Source of the DNA: Pseudonocardia acidicola
GTDB taxonomy: Bacteria > Actinomycetota > Actinomycetes > Mycobacteriales > Pseudonocardiaceae
Assembly (NCBI RefSeq): GCF_012911935.1
Contig: NZ_JAAXLA010000048.1
Location: 1-51,304, forward strand
Length of the DNA stretch: 51,304 nucleotides
Direction: 5' to 3'
Shown here: one piece after another, positions 1 to 8,331 of the stretch
How positions within the stretch are numbered: the first letter of the stretch is position 1
How the letters are laid out: every line of letters starts with the position of its first letter
The notes under the pieces: model-generated
The model's database searches: none
What the model was told of the DNA's origin: nothing
The model's input: only the letters and a program-made list of their open reading frames with translations
Made by a program: the position numbers and the translations under genes

Positions 1-1381
1 GCGCGGCCGGCAGCTCGACCGAGACGGTGCAGCCCGGCCGCGCCGGGTCGGGTGGGTGCAGCCGCAGCCGGCCGCCCTCCCCCGCCACGAGCCGCTCGAC
101 GATCTGCAGCCCCATGCCGTGCGGGCGCTCGGGGTCGCCGGGCGCGGGCGGGGCCTGCGCCACCAGCCCGGGCCCGTCGTCGCGGACCTGCACCGTCAGC
201 ACCGCACCGGTGCGGCGCGCGATGACCCACACCCGGGCGCCCGGGGCGTGCCGCGAGCAGTTCGTCAGCAGGTTCGTGATCGCCTGGGAGAAGTCCGACT
301 GGCGCCCGGTGGCCAGCAGCCCGGGCTCGACCGAGGCCTCGACGTCCAGGCCCGCGAGCCGCCACAGCGCGACGAGCTCGTCGAGGGTCCGACCGGCGTC
401 GTACACCCCGCCCGGGGGAGCATGGCCCTTGCGCTCCAGCAGGTCGCTCAGCCTGCGCAGCTCGGTCCGCACGGCCGATCTCGCCCGCCGCCGGCCCTCG
501 TCGCCCGGGTCACCGTCGAGCAGCCGGGCCATGCCGCTCAGGCCGGACAACCCGTTGCGCAGCTCGTGCTCGCGCTCGGCCGCCCGCCGGGCGACGCGTT
601 CGGCGTGGACCGCGGCCAACCGCAGCTCCTCCTCGTGGGCGAAGCGTTCGGCGAGCACCGTACGCAGCGCGCGGCGCAGCAGCTGGGCCATGCCGAGCAG
701 CACGACCACCATGCCCAGTAGCCGCAGCATGGAGAAGACGACGCCCGCGTCGGCTCCGTCCAGCTCGGACGCCCGGTACACGTGGGCCGCGGCGATCACC
801 CCGAAGCCCAGCCCGAGCCGCCACAGCGGCGCGCTCCGCAGCCGGCACCCGGCGGCGACGACGGCCGTCGACACCAGGCACCAGCCGAGCAACGCCACGA
901 GGTTGACCGGGACCGGCGAGCCGAACAGGGGACCGCTCACGGGCAGGACCCCACCCAGCTCGCGGAGCACGACCGCGAGCAGCCCACCGGCAACGGCAAC
1001 GATCCACCCCGCTCGGGTTCCGCTCCGCCCCGGGGGCCGGATGGCGGCGAGCAGCAGGATGACGAGCGTCAGATAGGTGACGACGAGCCCGGGGTGCGGC
1101 GGCTCGGCCGCACCGTTGTCGTCCGGTGCCGGCGCCGTGCCCGGCAGCACCGCCACGCTGTAGAGCGCGAGTGCGGGGATCAGCCACGCCGCGCGGCGGT
1201 TGCCGGAGAGCCGCCCGGCGGTCTCCCCCAAGCCCACCGCGGCGGCGCCGACGCCGGCGGACAGCAGGGCCAGCAGGTAGCGGGCCGACGTGTCGTCCAC
1301 CCCCAGCACCGTGGACAGCGTTCCGGAGAACGACGCCACGAGGGCCGCGCCGAGCAGCACGGTGGCGGATTCGAAGGCCAT
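1..1381 (-). CDS. Sensor histidine kinase, membrane-anchored (3' end beyond window)
   Basis: Reading the minus strand from ATG at 1381 gives an uninterrupted frame of 460 codons that runs off the left edge. The N-terminal half is a hydrophobic domain with about seven to eight predicted membrane helices and no recognisable extracellular sensor, so it probably senses within or at the membrane. After it come a helical dimerisation segment with the H-box EREHELRNGLSG (phospho-acceptor His), an N-box NLLTNCSRHAPG, a G1 box DDGPG and a G2 box HGMGLQIVERL. These are the full set of kinase and ATP-binding motifs. Only the last few residues are missing. The cognate response regulator is not in view and would be expected to the left. 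The signal it senses is unknown. Confidence 0.85.
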   Translation of the reverse strand, partial: MAFESATVLLGAALVASFSGTLSTVLGVDDTSARYLLALLSAGVGAAAVGLGETAGRLSGNRRAAWLIPALALYSVAVLPGTAPAPDDNGAAEPPHPGLVVTYLTLVILLLAAIRPPGRSGTRAGWIVAVAGGLLAVVLRELGGVLPVSGPLFGSPVPVNLVALLGWCLVSTAVVAAGCRLRSAPLWRLGLGFGVIAAAHVYRASELDGADAGVVFSMLRLLGMVVVLLGMAQLLRRALRTVLAERFAHEEELRLAAVHAERVARRAAEREHELRNGLSGLSGMARLLDGDPGDEGRRRARSAVRTELRRLSDLLERKGHAPPGGVYDAGRTLDELVALWRLAGLDVEASVEPGLLATGRQSDFSQAITNLLTNCSRHAPGARVWVIARRTGAVLTVQVRDDGPGLVAQAPPAPGDPERPHGMGLQIVERLVAGEGGRLRLHPPDPARPGCTVSVELPAA

Positions 1382-1668
1382 TCGACGGCCGGGCCTCCGC
1401 GGCAGCCGCCGCAGAAGTCCGCCACGTCCGTTAGCGGGCATTCGGCACCGCCCTCCCCTGGAACCGGTCTGCTTCCGTTTCCGGAGAAGTGGTCGACACG
1501 CACGGAAGGATCGTTACGTCCCGAAGGACGGTGAACATCCTTTAGCTGGCCGAAAGGTTAATGCAGAGTGCTCCTGTCCAGGTCAGGAACTCATCCGAAG
1601 GGTCGCCGGATGTCTGCACAGCCGAGTTCGCCGGCTCCGGATCCGGGCATTCAGCCGTCCGGCGTCGA

Positions 1669-3096
1669 TTAATGGCAGACCCCACTCCCCGAATCGGCGA
1701 ACGGGGTATCGGGATCGGGTCGGAAGGTCCAGTCGTATCCCGCCGGGTGGAGGATCACCTTGAGCACTCCGAAGATCGTGTTCTTGCGCACCTCGCTGTT
1801 GGCCACGACCGTGCCGAAGCCGCTGGAGTTCTCCCCACCGGTCCCGACGACGAACTGCCGGATCCCGGTGGCGTCGTCGCGCTGGCCCGAGGGGTTCTGC
1901 GGGGCGAACCGTTCGTAGCTGTGCGCGTGCCCGGTCAGCATCATGTCGACCCCGCGGGCGTACATGACGTCGACGAGCGGGGCGATGTCGGCGCTGGCGA
2001 AGCTGTTCGAGCTCCACCGGGGCCGGTGTCCGACGACCATCGTGCACCTGTTCGGGTGCGCGGCCAGGTCGGCGTCGAGCCACTGGTACTGCGGTGAGCC
2101 GACCGCGCACCCGGTGCCGCCGCCGATCCGGGTGCACTCGGTGTTGATCATCGCGATGTGCCAGCTGCCGACGTCGAAGCTGTAGTAGCCCTCGCACGCC
2201 TTGCGGCAGCCCGGCTGGCGTGGGGTGGCCGCGTCCCCGAAGTAGCCGAAGTACCCGCTCGCCCCGCTCTGGCCGTACTCGTGGTTGCCGACGACAGGTT
2301 TCGTGATCGCTTTGACCCGGCCCCACGACGGGTCGTAGCTCGCGGTGTAGGCCGCCGGATCCCCGCTGTTGTACTGGGTGTCGCCGAGGGCCAGCACCGC
2401 GGCGGCCGGGTTGGCCAGGAGCAGGTCGGAGGTCGCCTTCATGTGGCACTGCCCGGGCACGCCGAGCCCGCCGTTGAAGCCGGATTCGTCCGGCGCGCAG
2501 GCCACGTCGCCGGCGGCCAGCACGAACGGGTCGTTCGACGGCGGGAACGGGTCGCCGGACTCGACCACCAACTGCGGCGGGTTGGCGCCCTCCCGGCTGT
2601 CGAAGATGCGCACGGCCGTGCTGCCCGTGGTGAGCGCGAACGAGTACGTCCCGTTCGCGGTGACCCGCGACGTCAGGTCGAACGAGGCGTACTGACCTGC
2701 GGTGAGCGCGCCGGACGTCGCGACGACGGGGCCGAGCGCCGGGGCGTTCCCGGCGGTGACGCCGGTCTCGGTCCACGAGTTGTCGGCCACCGACTGAAGG
2801 CGGGCGTTCACGCTGCCGGTCGACCGGCTGAAGAGCTTGAGCGTCACCCGGCTCGGCGTCTCGGTGAGCCCGGAGACGGTGAACCTGAGGAAGCCGTTGT
2901 ACACCGGCGAGGCGTCGGCCCGCAGGTCGACGGCGGTTCCCCGGTTCACGGTGGGCTGGTCGGCCTGCACGTAGGTGTCGGCGTCCGCGGTGAACGTGGT
3001 GCTCGCGGCGGCCGCGACCCCCGTGCTGCCGGTGAGCAGGGCGGCCGCCACCACGGCGACGGTCAGCAGGGTGAGGGTGGTGCGTCGGCGGATCAT
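1669..3096 (-). CDS. Secreted purple-acid-phosphatase-like metallophosphoesterase with N-terminal DNRLRE domain
   Basis: This 475-residue protein has a signal peptide (about 1-31, ending in an Ala-rich site). Next comes a DNRLRE-type beta domain (about 32-180, with TYVQADQPTVNRGT and LRFTVSG typical of the family), then a calcineurin-like phosphoesterase domain. All five metal-ligand blocks of purple acid phosphatases are present: GDVAC, LGDTQY, GNHEYG, GHRPRW and GHAHSYER. It is expected to hydrolyse a phosphoester outside the membrane; the substrate is unknown. It is the last gene of a seven-gene minus-strand run, 13 bases after the previous gene. Its catalytic domain is clearly paralogous to the C-terminal domain of the protein at 3729-5834, sharing for example the GYF-YFG and CAPD segments. 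Confidence 0.88.
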   Translation of the reverse strand: MIRRRTTLTLLTVAVVAAALLTGSTGVAAAASTTFTADADTYVQADQPTVNRGTAVDLRADASPVYNGFLRFTVSGLTETPSRVTLKLFSRSTGSVNARLQSVADNSWTETGVTAGNAPALGPVVATSGALTAGQYASFDLTSRVTANGTYSFALTTGSTAVRIFDSREGANPPQLVVESGDPFPPSNDPFVLAAGDVACAPDESGFNGGLGVPGQCHMKATSDLLLANPAAAVLALGDTQYNSGDPAAYTASYDPSWGRVKAITKPVVGNHEYGQSGASGYFGYFGDAATPRQPGCRKACEGYYSFDVGSWHIAMINTECTRIGGGTGCAVGSPQYQWLDADLAAHPNRCTMVVGHRPRWSSNSFASADIAPLVDVMYARGVDMMLTGHAHSYERFAPQNPSGQRDDATGIRQFVVGTGGENSSGFGTVVANSEVRKNTIFGVLKVILHPAGYDWTFRPDPDTPFADSGSGVCH

Positions 3097-3109
3097 CTCG
3101 ACGGCCCGC

Positions 3110-3658
3110 CTAGTGACCCATCAGTGTGGCGTCGAGCGCGTCCTGCGCGGCCGTCCGCTCGTCGAGCCCGGCCTGGATGGTGGCCAGCGCGCTGTCGTAG
3201 TTCCCACCGAGGCAGGCCTGGGCGCCCGTGACGAACTTCTGCATGCCCGCCTTGGCCAACCGGTCGACGTTCGCCGCCGGGGCCCCCGCGAACACGGTGA
3301 GCGCGCCCGCCACCCGCAGCAGCCGCTGGCATCGGGCGGTCGCGCCCGCCCGGTCGCTCCGGTCGAGCGTGCGCACGGCGACGATCGCGTTGTTGAGCTC
3401 GATCTGCAGGCCCTCGCGCAGGGTGAGCCAGCGCTGCACGCCCGGCTGCTCGCCGGGCACCTGCCCGGGCGCGCCCACCGCGGCGGGATGCACGCCCGCG
3501 TGCGTCGCCCCGGGGGCACCGTCCCGGGCCGCCGACGCCGGCACCGGCGCGAACACCACGGCACCCCACACCGCGAGTGCCGCGGTCGCGAGCGCGGCGC
3601 CCCGCACCCGGCGCCACCGCCCACTCCGGACCTTCCTGTCGTCGGTGTGATCGGTCAT
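3110..3658 (-). CDS. Secreted or membrane-tethered helical protein of unknown function
   Basis: A 182-residue protein whose family I do not recognise. It starts with a basic cytoplasmic stretch, then one hydrophobic segment (about 20-37, ending VPASA, a plausible signal-peptidase site). A Pro/Gly/Ala-rich linker follows, then a helical domain of about 110 residues. That domain has three cysteines (ARCQRLL, QACLGG region) and heptad-like leucines, and it ends in LMGH. The start at 3658 has a strong ribosome binding site (GAGGTGG) about 8 bases upstream. The gene lies between the two metallophosphoesterase genes, 70 bases after one and 13 bases before the other, so it is probably co-transcribed. 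It may be an extracytoplasmic partner of the phosphatases; that role is inference from position only. Confidence 0.75.
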   Translation of the reverse strand: MTDHTDDRKVRSGRWRRVRGAALATAALAVWGAVVFAPVPASAARDGAPGATHAGVHPAAVGAPGQVPGEQPGVQRWLTLREGLQIELNNAIVAVRTLDRSDRAGATARCQRLLRVAGALTVFAGAPAANVDRLAKAGMQKFVTGAQACLGGNYDSALATIQAGLDERTAAQDALDATLMGH

Positions 3659-3728
3659 CGCGACACCACCTCTCGTCCGTGCCGACGTCCGTGCCGTGTC
3701 CTGCGTGCTGTCCTGTCCGCGTGCTCGT

Positions 3729-5834
3729 CTAGTGGCATTCGCCCGTGCCCCGGTCCGGCGCCCCGTCGGCGGTCTGGAAGGCCCACTCGTAGCCGCCGGG
3801 CCGCAGCACCAGCCGCAGCACGCCGGGGGCCGACGCGATCCCGACCTCCCGGCCGGCCTGCGGTTCGTGCAGCTTGTAGAAGCTGTCCCCGCCGCTGCCC
3901 ACGACGAACTGGCGGATGCCGCGCTGGTCGAGCGTGCCGTCCGGAGCCAGCGGGGCGAACCGTTCGTAGTCGTGGTCGTGCCCGCCCAGCACCAGGTCGG
4001 CGCCCGCGGCGTGCAGGGTGGTCCAGAACGCCGCGTAGTTCGGGTCACTGCCGTGGTGGCCGGAGGAGAACCGCGGCCGGTGCCAGTACGCGAGCGTGCA
4101 GCCGGCCGGGTGCGCGGCGAGGTCGGCGGCCAGCCACCGCTCCTGCGGGGAGCCGGGCCCGCAGCCGCCGACCCGGCCGCACTCGGAGTTGAGGGCGACG
4201 ATGTGCCAGCCGCCGAGGTCGTAGCTGTAGTAGCCGGCCTCGCGGGCCCCGGCCGCCGGTCCGAAGTAGTCGAAGTAGCCCGCCGCCCCGCGGGTGCCGT
4301 ACTCGTGGTTGCCCGGCACCGGATAGGTGATGTTCTTGAACGCCCCCCAGCTGAGGTCGTAGCCGGTCCGGAACCGCTCGAGGGTGCCGTTCGGGTACTG
4401 CAGGTCCCCGAGGGCCAGGACCGCGTCGGGCTGCATCGAGCGCACGATGTCGGCGGTCGTGTGTTCCTGGCACCGGGTGGCGCTGTTCTGCTCCTCGCTG
4501 CCCGGGCCCGCGGTGTCCGGGGCGCAGGCGATGTCGCCCGCGGCCGCCACGACCACCCCGGCGGGGTCGCGGACGGGCTTGTCCCCGGCGAAGTAGGTGG
4601 TCGCGGCCTTCACCACGCCGGCCCTGCCGCCGGATGGGGCCGCCCGGACGGCGAGCAGCGCCGCCGTGGCCGCGCCCACGAGCACGATGGCGGTGCCGGC
4701 CCGCACCGTCCGCGTCGAGGGCCGCCGCCGGCGTGGTGCCCGATCGGTTCCGGACCGGCGGCGGCGCAGCAGCGCGAGACCGAGGAGCAGCAGCGCGCCG
4801 CCGCCCCCGAAGCCGGCCAGCACATAGCCGCCCACCGGTGACGGCGACGACCCCGACGAGGCGCTGGAGTCCAGCGCCGGCTCACCCAGCACGGCGAGCG
4901 GGGCCTCGGCGAGGTCGCCGAGCACCTCGAGGTAGCGGTTGCCGAACGCCTCGCTCGGTTCGACGTGGGTGTTCTCGCTGAACTCGTTCCAGCTGATCAG
5001 GCCGAGCGCGTCCGGGGCGGAGGCGACGGCCGCCGCGTACTCCTCGCGCAGGGTCTGGCCGTCGCGCCGGTCGACCGCCCGGGTGCCGCCGAGCAGGCGT
5101 GCGTCGAAGCCGGGGGCGAAGGGCGCCAGCCACAGCCCGCGGTCGCGGTGCACGACCTGGCCCATCGACGCCAGCTTGGCGGCGTGGTCCGGGTTCTGGG
5201 CCGGGTCGACCGACGACCAGTAGTAGGCGTTGCCCTCGACCACGGGCGCCACCCGGGTGTAGCCCTCCTCGTCCTTCTCGGACGCGAGCACGCGCACGGT
5301 CGAGCGGATCGGGGCGATCGCCCGCTCCATGTCGGCCACCGAGAACATCCAGCTGCCCGACCAGATCAGCAGCGGCCGGTCGGTGGCGCGGAAGACCGGG
5401 TCGGGGGCGTAGGCGTCGGCGTAGTAGCGCAGGTCCTGGGCCACCCGGTCGACGGGCAGCGGGTGGCGTTCGAAGTCCAGCCCCTGGTAGATGACGGACA
5501 GGGTGAACCGCTCGGCGCGCGCCACGTCGGCGAGCCGGCGCAGCCGCCGGTTGTTCACCTCGGTGCTCTTCCAGCTCACGATGAACCCACTGATGCCGGC
5601 CGCCTTCGCCGCCCGGACGTGCTGGCGCATGACCTCGGGGTCGTCGCTGGAGTACCGGCCCAGTGCCGGGCGGTCGGTCTTGGCGCGGTCCCATGAGGAC
5701 GGCTCGAACCAGATGTAGTAGTAGGCCAGCACAGGCAGGGCGGGGCGGGCCGCCGCCGGGCCGGCGCCGGCCTCCGCGCCGCCGCACAGCACGAGGGCGA
5801 GCGCGGCGAGCAGCCCGGACAGCGCGCGTCTCAC
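3729..5834 (-). CDS. GH99-like glycoside hydrolase fused through two membrane helices to a purple-acid-phosphatase-like domain
   Basis: 701 residues, starting at GTG 5834, which overlaps the previous stop in a GTGA junction. Domain order: signal peptide (about 1-28); a GH99/WbsX-like (beta/alpha)8 domain (about 30-325) with AYYYIWFEP at its start and WNEFSENTHVEPS at its end, where the two Glu spaced by three match the catalytic pair known in GH99 endo-mannosidases; a helix at about 345-365; a very basic loop; a second helix at about 390-410; then a metallophosphoesterase domain with GDIAC, LGDLQY, GNHEYG, WHRPRF and GHDHDYER. This topology puts both catalytic domains outside and the Arg-rich loop inside. 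A phosphorylated glycan, perhaps a mannan, is a reasonable substrate guess, but it is unproven. Confidence 0.87.
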   Translation of the reverse strand: MRRALSGLLAALALVLCGGAEAGAGPAAARPALPVLAYYYIWFEPSSWDRAKTDRPALGRYSSDDPEVMRQHVRAAKAAGISGFIVSWKSTEVNNRRLRRLADVARAERFTLSVIYQGLDFERHPLPVDRVAQDLRYYADAYAPDPVFRATDRPLLIWSGSWMFSVADMERAIAPIRSTVRVLASEKDEEGYTRVAPVVEGNAYYWSSVDPAQNPDHAAKLASMGQVVHRDRGLWLAPFAPGFDARLLGGTRAVDRRDGQTLREEYAAAVASAPDALGLISWNEFSENTHVEPSEAFGNRYLEVLGDLAEAPLAVLGEPALDSSASSGSSPSPVGGYVLAGFGGGGALLLLGLALLRRRRSGTDRAPRRRRPSTRTVRAGTAIVLVGAATAALLAVRAAPSGGRAGVVKAATTYFAGDKPVRDPAGVVVAAAGDIACAPDTAGPGSEEQNSATRCQEHTTADIVRSMQPDAVLALGDLQYPNGTLERFRTGYDLSWGAFKNITYPVPGNHEYGTRGAAGYFDYFGPAAGAREAGYYSYDLGGWHIVALNSECGRVGGCGPGSPQERWLAADLAAHPAGCTLAYWHRPRFSSGHHGSDPNYAAFWTTLHAAGADLVLGGHDHDYERFAPLAPDGTLDQRGIRQFVVGSGGDSFYKLHEPQAGREVGIASAPGVLRLVLRPGGYEWAFQTADGAPDRGTGECH

Positions 5835-6913
5835 CGGTTCACCACGACTTCCTCCCGCGGCCCGGCCCCCGTGGTGGCGGCCGGCGCGGGCGCCGGTTCG
5901 GCGAGCCGGCGCCGGTGCAGCCGGGACCGCCACAGGCCCAGCCCGCACAGCACCGTCACGGCCACGACGCCGATCCCGGTGAGGATCACGGCGTCGAGGT
6001 GGGTCAGCACCCGCACGTCGACGAACTGGCTGCGTGACAGCGCGAGCTCCTGGTCGACGGCGTACGCCTGGCCCTGGGCGGTGACCGTGTAGGTCCCGCG
6101 GGCGAGGTTGTTGACCACCGCCTCGCCACCGTCGTCGGTCGGCACCGGCAGCACGACGCCGTTGGGCAGGGTGAGGTGGACCACGGCCTGGACGGGCGTG
6201 CCCAGCAGCCGGTCCCGGACGCGCAAGTGCGCCGAGCGCAGCAGTACCACGATCTCCAGCCGCTCCCCGACCTGGCTGGGCCGGAAGCGCTGCTCGCCGA
6301 TGGTGACGACGTTGGTCCCGTCGATCATGACGCTCTGCACCGACCAGGTGCTCTCCTTCGCGACCAGCTGCCCGTCGCCCAGGGTCGGCCGGACCGCGGT
6401 GAGCAGCACCGGGCGGCCGCCGGCCAGGGTCTGGGTCCGGCCCAGGTCGCTGCGCAGGGTGATCGACTCGATCCGCTCCGGTGGCACCGGGCGGCGGGCC
6501 TGGTCGACGAAGGAGTACTGCACGACCCGGTTGACCCGGAACGCCACCTGCAACCGCAGCGCGCGGTCGATGACCAGATCGGCCATCACCGGGTTGTAGC
6601 CCTGCTCGCCGCCGCCGTAGCCGTGCCACCGGACGAACTCGGCCTTCGTCCCCGGCGACTCCATGGTCGGGTTCTGCAGCTCGAGCCGGTGCGGCTTCTT
6701 CGACCGCGGCACCGTGAAGCGGACGATGCCCCGCGGGTCGGTCACGAGCGGCACGCCGTCGAGCGCGAACCGCGCGTCCGGGGTGGACGGCACCGTGGTG
6801 ATCTCCACGGTCTTGTCCCGTGGCGCCGGGGGCGCGGCCACAGCCGGCCCGGCCAGGCCGATCCAGGCCACGAGCACGAGCAGCGGTACCGCCAGGAATC
6901 GAAGGTGGATCAT
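5831..6913 (-). CDS. Membrane-anchored surface protein with PEGA-like beta domain, function unknown
   Basis: A 360-residue protein with a cleavable signal sequence (about 1-26, ending AVAAPP) and a mostly beta-rich exterior. The first segment, with VEITTVPSTPDARFALDGVP, resembles a PEGA domain. A further carboxypeptidase-regulatory-like beta segment near 265-300 (NNLARGTYTVTAQG) supports an Ig-like stalk. A single helix (about 308-330) is followed by a short basic, Pro/Ala-rich cytoplasmic tail. No catalytic motif is visible. ATG 6913 overlaps the upstream stop (ATGA), and its own stop overlaps the GH99-like gene, so it is translated in step with its neighbours. I infer a structural or scaffold role next to the anchored hydrolases. 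Confidence 0.8.
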   Translation of the reverse strand: MIHLRFLAVPLLVLVAWIGLAGPAVAAPPAPRDKTVEITTVPSTPDARFALDGVPLVTDPRGIVRFTVPRSKKPHRLELQNPTMESPGTKAEFVRWHGYGGGEQGYNPVMADLVIDRALRLQVAFRVNRVVQYSFVDQARRPVPPERIESITLRSDLGRTQTLAGGRPVLLTAVRPTLGDGQLVAKESTWSVQSVMIDGTNVVTIGEQRFRPSQVGERLEIVVLLRSAHLRVRDRLLGTPVQAVVHLTLPNGVVLPVPTDDGGEAVVNNLARGTYTVTAQGQAYAVDQELALSRSQFVDVRVLTHLDAVILTGIGVVAVTVLCGLGLWRSRLHRRRLAEPAPAPAATTGAGPREEVVVNR

Positions 6914-8331
6914 GAGACGGCCTCCCTCGCCCGCACCGGTTCCGGAGCCGCGGCGTGCAGCTCGCGGCGCCGGCGCAGCACCGCCGGGACGACGACCGCC
7001 GCGGCCGCGAACGCGACGACACCGCCGTAGCTCGCGTACACCACCAGCCGCGCCCGGGTGCCCACCGGCGGCGTCACGCGGTCGAGGCCGAGCAGTTGCG
7101 GCCGCCGCGGCGGCGCGGCGAAGTCGAACGCCGAGCCGAGCCCGGGCGACGCCGCGTCGCGGGTGCCGAGTGGGGCGAGCTGCCAGTTGTCCTCGATGAA
7201 CTTCAGCGCCGCGGTGTGGTCGAGCGGGGTGCTGTCGATGTGCCCGCGCCGGGCGTAGGGGCTGACCAGCAACGCGGGCACCCGGAAGCCGTAGCCGTAC
7301 TCGTCGACGGTGGGCGGGGCGACGTGGTCGTACCAGCCACCCCATCCGCTGTAGGTCCACAGGAACGCGGAGCCGGACCAGGAACCGCTCTTGGCCAGTT
7401 CGTTCACCATCCGGCGCACCAGGAACTGGCCGTCGGCGACCCGGCCGGCCGAGTTCTCGTTCGACGCCGACGAGACGACGTAGGAGACCGCGGGCAGGGT
7501 GCCCTCGGCGAGGTCGCGGTAGTACTCGGACAGGTCCACTATGTGGCCCGCGAGCTGCGGGTCGTCGACGAAGCGGGCGAAGTTGAGCAGCGGGACTTTC
7601 GTCGTCTCCGGGCTCGACGCCGCGGTGCGGAAGTTGACCGCGGGGTCGTGGTTCTCCACGTAGAACTTCCAGGACAGGCCGCGGGCCTGCAGCCGGTCGA
7701 AGATCGTCGGGATGTCCCCGTAGCCGCCGGCGGGCACCCGCGCCAGCCCATCCGGGGTCGGAACCCCGGCCACCCAGTAGAAGTGGTTGAGCCGCTTGCC
7801 CGAGCGGGCGGAGCTGAACCAGTTGTCGAACAGCGTGTACTCGTCGGCGACGTTCCAGTAGTAGGGCAGGTCCTGGCCGTCGTAGTAGGCCATCGCCGTG
7901 GTGCCGTCGAGGCCCTGCCTGCGGTAGGCGTCGACGAAGCCGTCCATCCGGCCGGCGTTGTACTGGCGGGTCTGCACCCGCCTGCCGTCGGCGAGGTCCT
8001 CGGGCGGTTCGTTGCCGAGCCGGAAGGGCCGCACGCACTCGGTGGGGTCGGGTTTGTCGGTGCTCAGCGGGAGGCAGACGTCCGGCGGGATGCCGTTCGC
8101 GCCGGGGTAGGTGCCGAAGTAGTTGTCGAAGGAGTGGTCGGCCTGCATGAGCACGACGAAGTGCTTGATCGGCGTGGTGGTGGTGGACGGCCCGAGCGGC
8201 TGTGACCGGTCCGCCGGGGCGGCGGCCGCGGACGGCGCCGGGCCGCGGGCGGCGGACGGCACCGCGGCGGCGGGCGTCACGGCGAGCGCGACCAGGCCGG
8301 CGACGACGACGAGCATCGCGCGCCGGGTCAC
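6910..8331 (-). CDS. Phospholipase C / acid phosphatase family (PF04185) protein, membrane-anchored, catalytic residues apparently lost
   Basis: 473 residues from GTG 8331 (GTGA overlap with the upstream gene). It has a signal peptide (about 1-24), then the phosphoesterase fold starting HFVVLMQADHSFDNYFGTYPG-like and continuing to GWGGWYDHVAPP, and a C-terminal membrane helix (about 425-447). The fold is unmistakable, but key positions differ from the family. The usual QENRSFDHYFG reads QADHSFDNYFG, the usual TYDE/DD-GGFYDHV reads TYSGWGGWYDHV, and the usual GPT-x-PNR nucleophile segment reads SGKRLNH. The metal-binding Glu and Asp pair and the Ser/Thr nucleophile therefore seem to be missing. 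It may be a binding protein rather than an enzyme. Comparison with the family motifs is from memory. Confidence 0.85.
   Translation of the reverse strand: MTRRAMLVVVAGLVALAVTPAAAVPSAARGPAPSAAAAPADRSQPLGPSTTTTPIKHFVVLMQADHSFDNYFGTYPGANGIPPDVCLPLSTDKPDPTECVRPFRLGNEPPEDLADGRRVQTRQYNAGRMDGFVDAYRRQGLDGTTAMAYYDGQDLPYYWNVADEYTLFDNWFSSARSGKRLNHFYWVAGVPTPDGLARVPAGGYGDIPTIFDRLQARGLSWKFYVENHDPAVNFRTAASSPETTKVPLLNFARFVDDPQLAGHIVDLSEYYRDLAEGTLPAVSYVVSSASNENSAGRVADGQFLVRRMVNELAKSGSWSGSAFLWTYSGWGGWYDHVAPPTVDEYGYGFRVPALLVSPYARRGHIDSTPLDHTAALKFIEDNWQLAPLGTRDAASPGLGSAFDFAAPPRRPQLLGLDRVTPPVGTRARLVVYASYGGVVAFAAAAVVVPAVLRRRRELHAAAPEPVRAREAVS

Noticed and set aside
510..1187. Long open frames on both strands across the left-edge kinase
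   Set aside because: None shows a protein family; the kinase frame, unterminated within the window, carries H, N, G1 and G2 boxes.
5835..7022. An open minus-strand frame that would extend the GH99-phosphatase gene upstream to 7022
   Set aside because: It lies in another frame of the PEGA-like and PF04185 genes, which have clear protein-family motifs; the extension is basic and low-complexity, as expected for a shadow frame.
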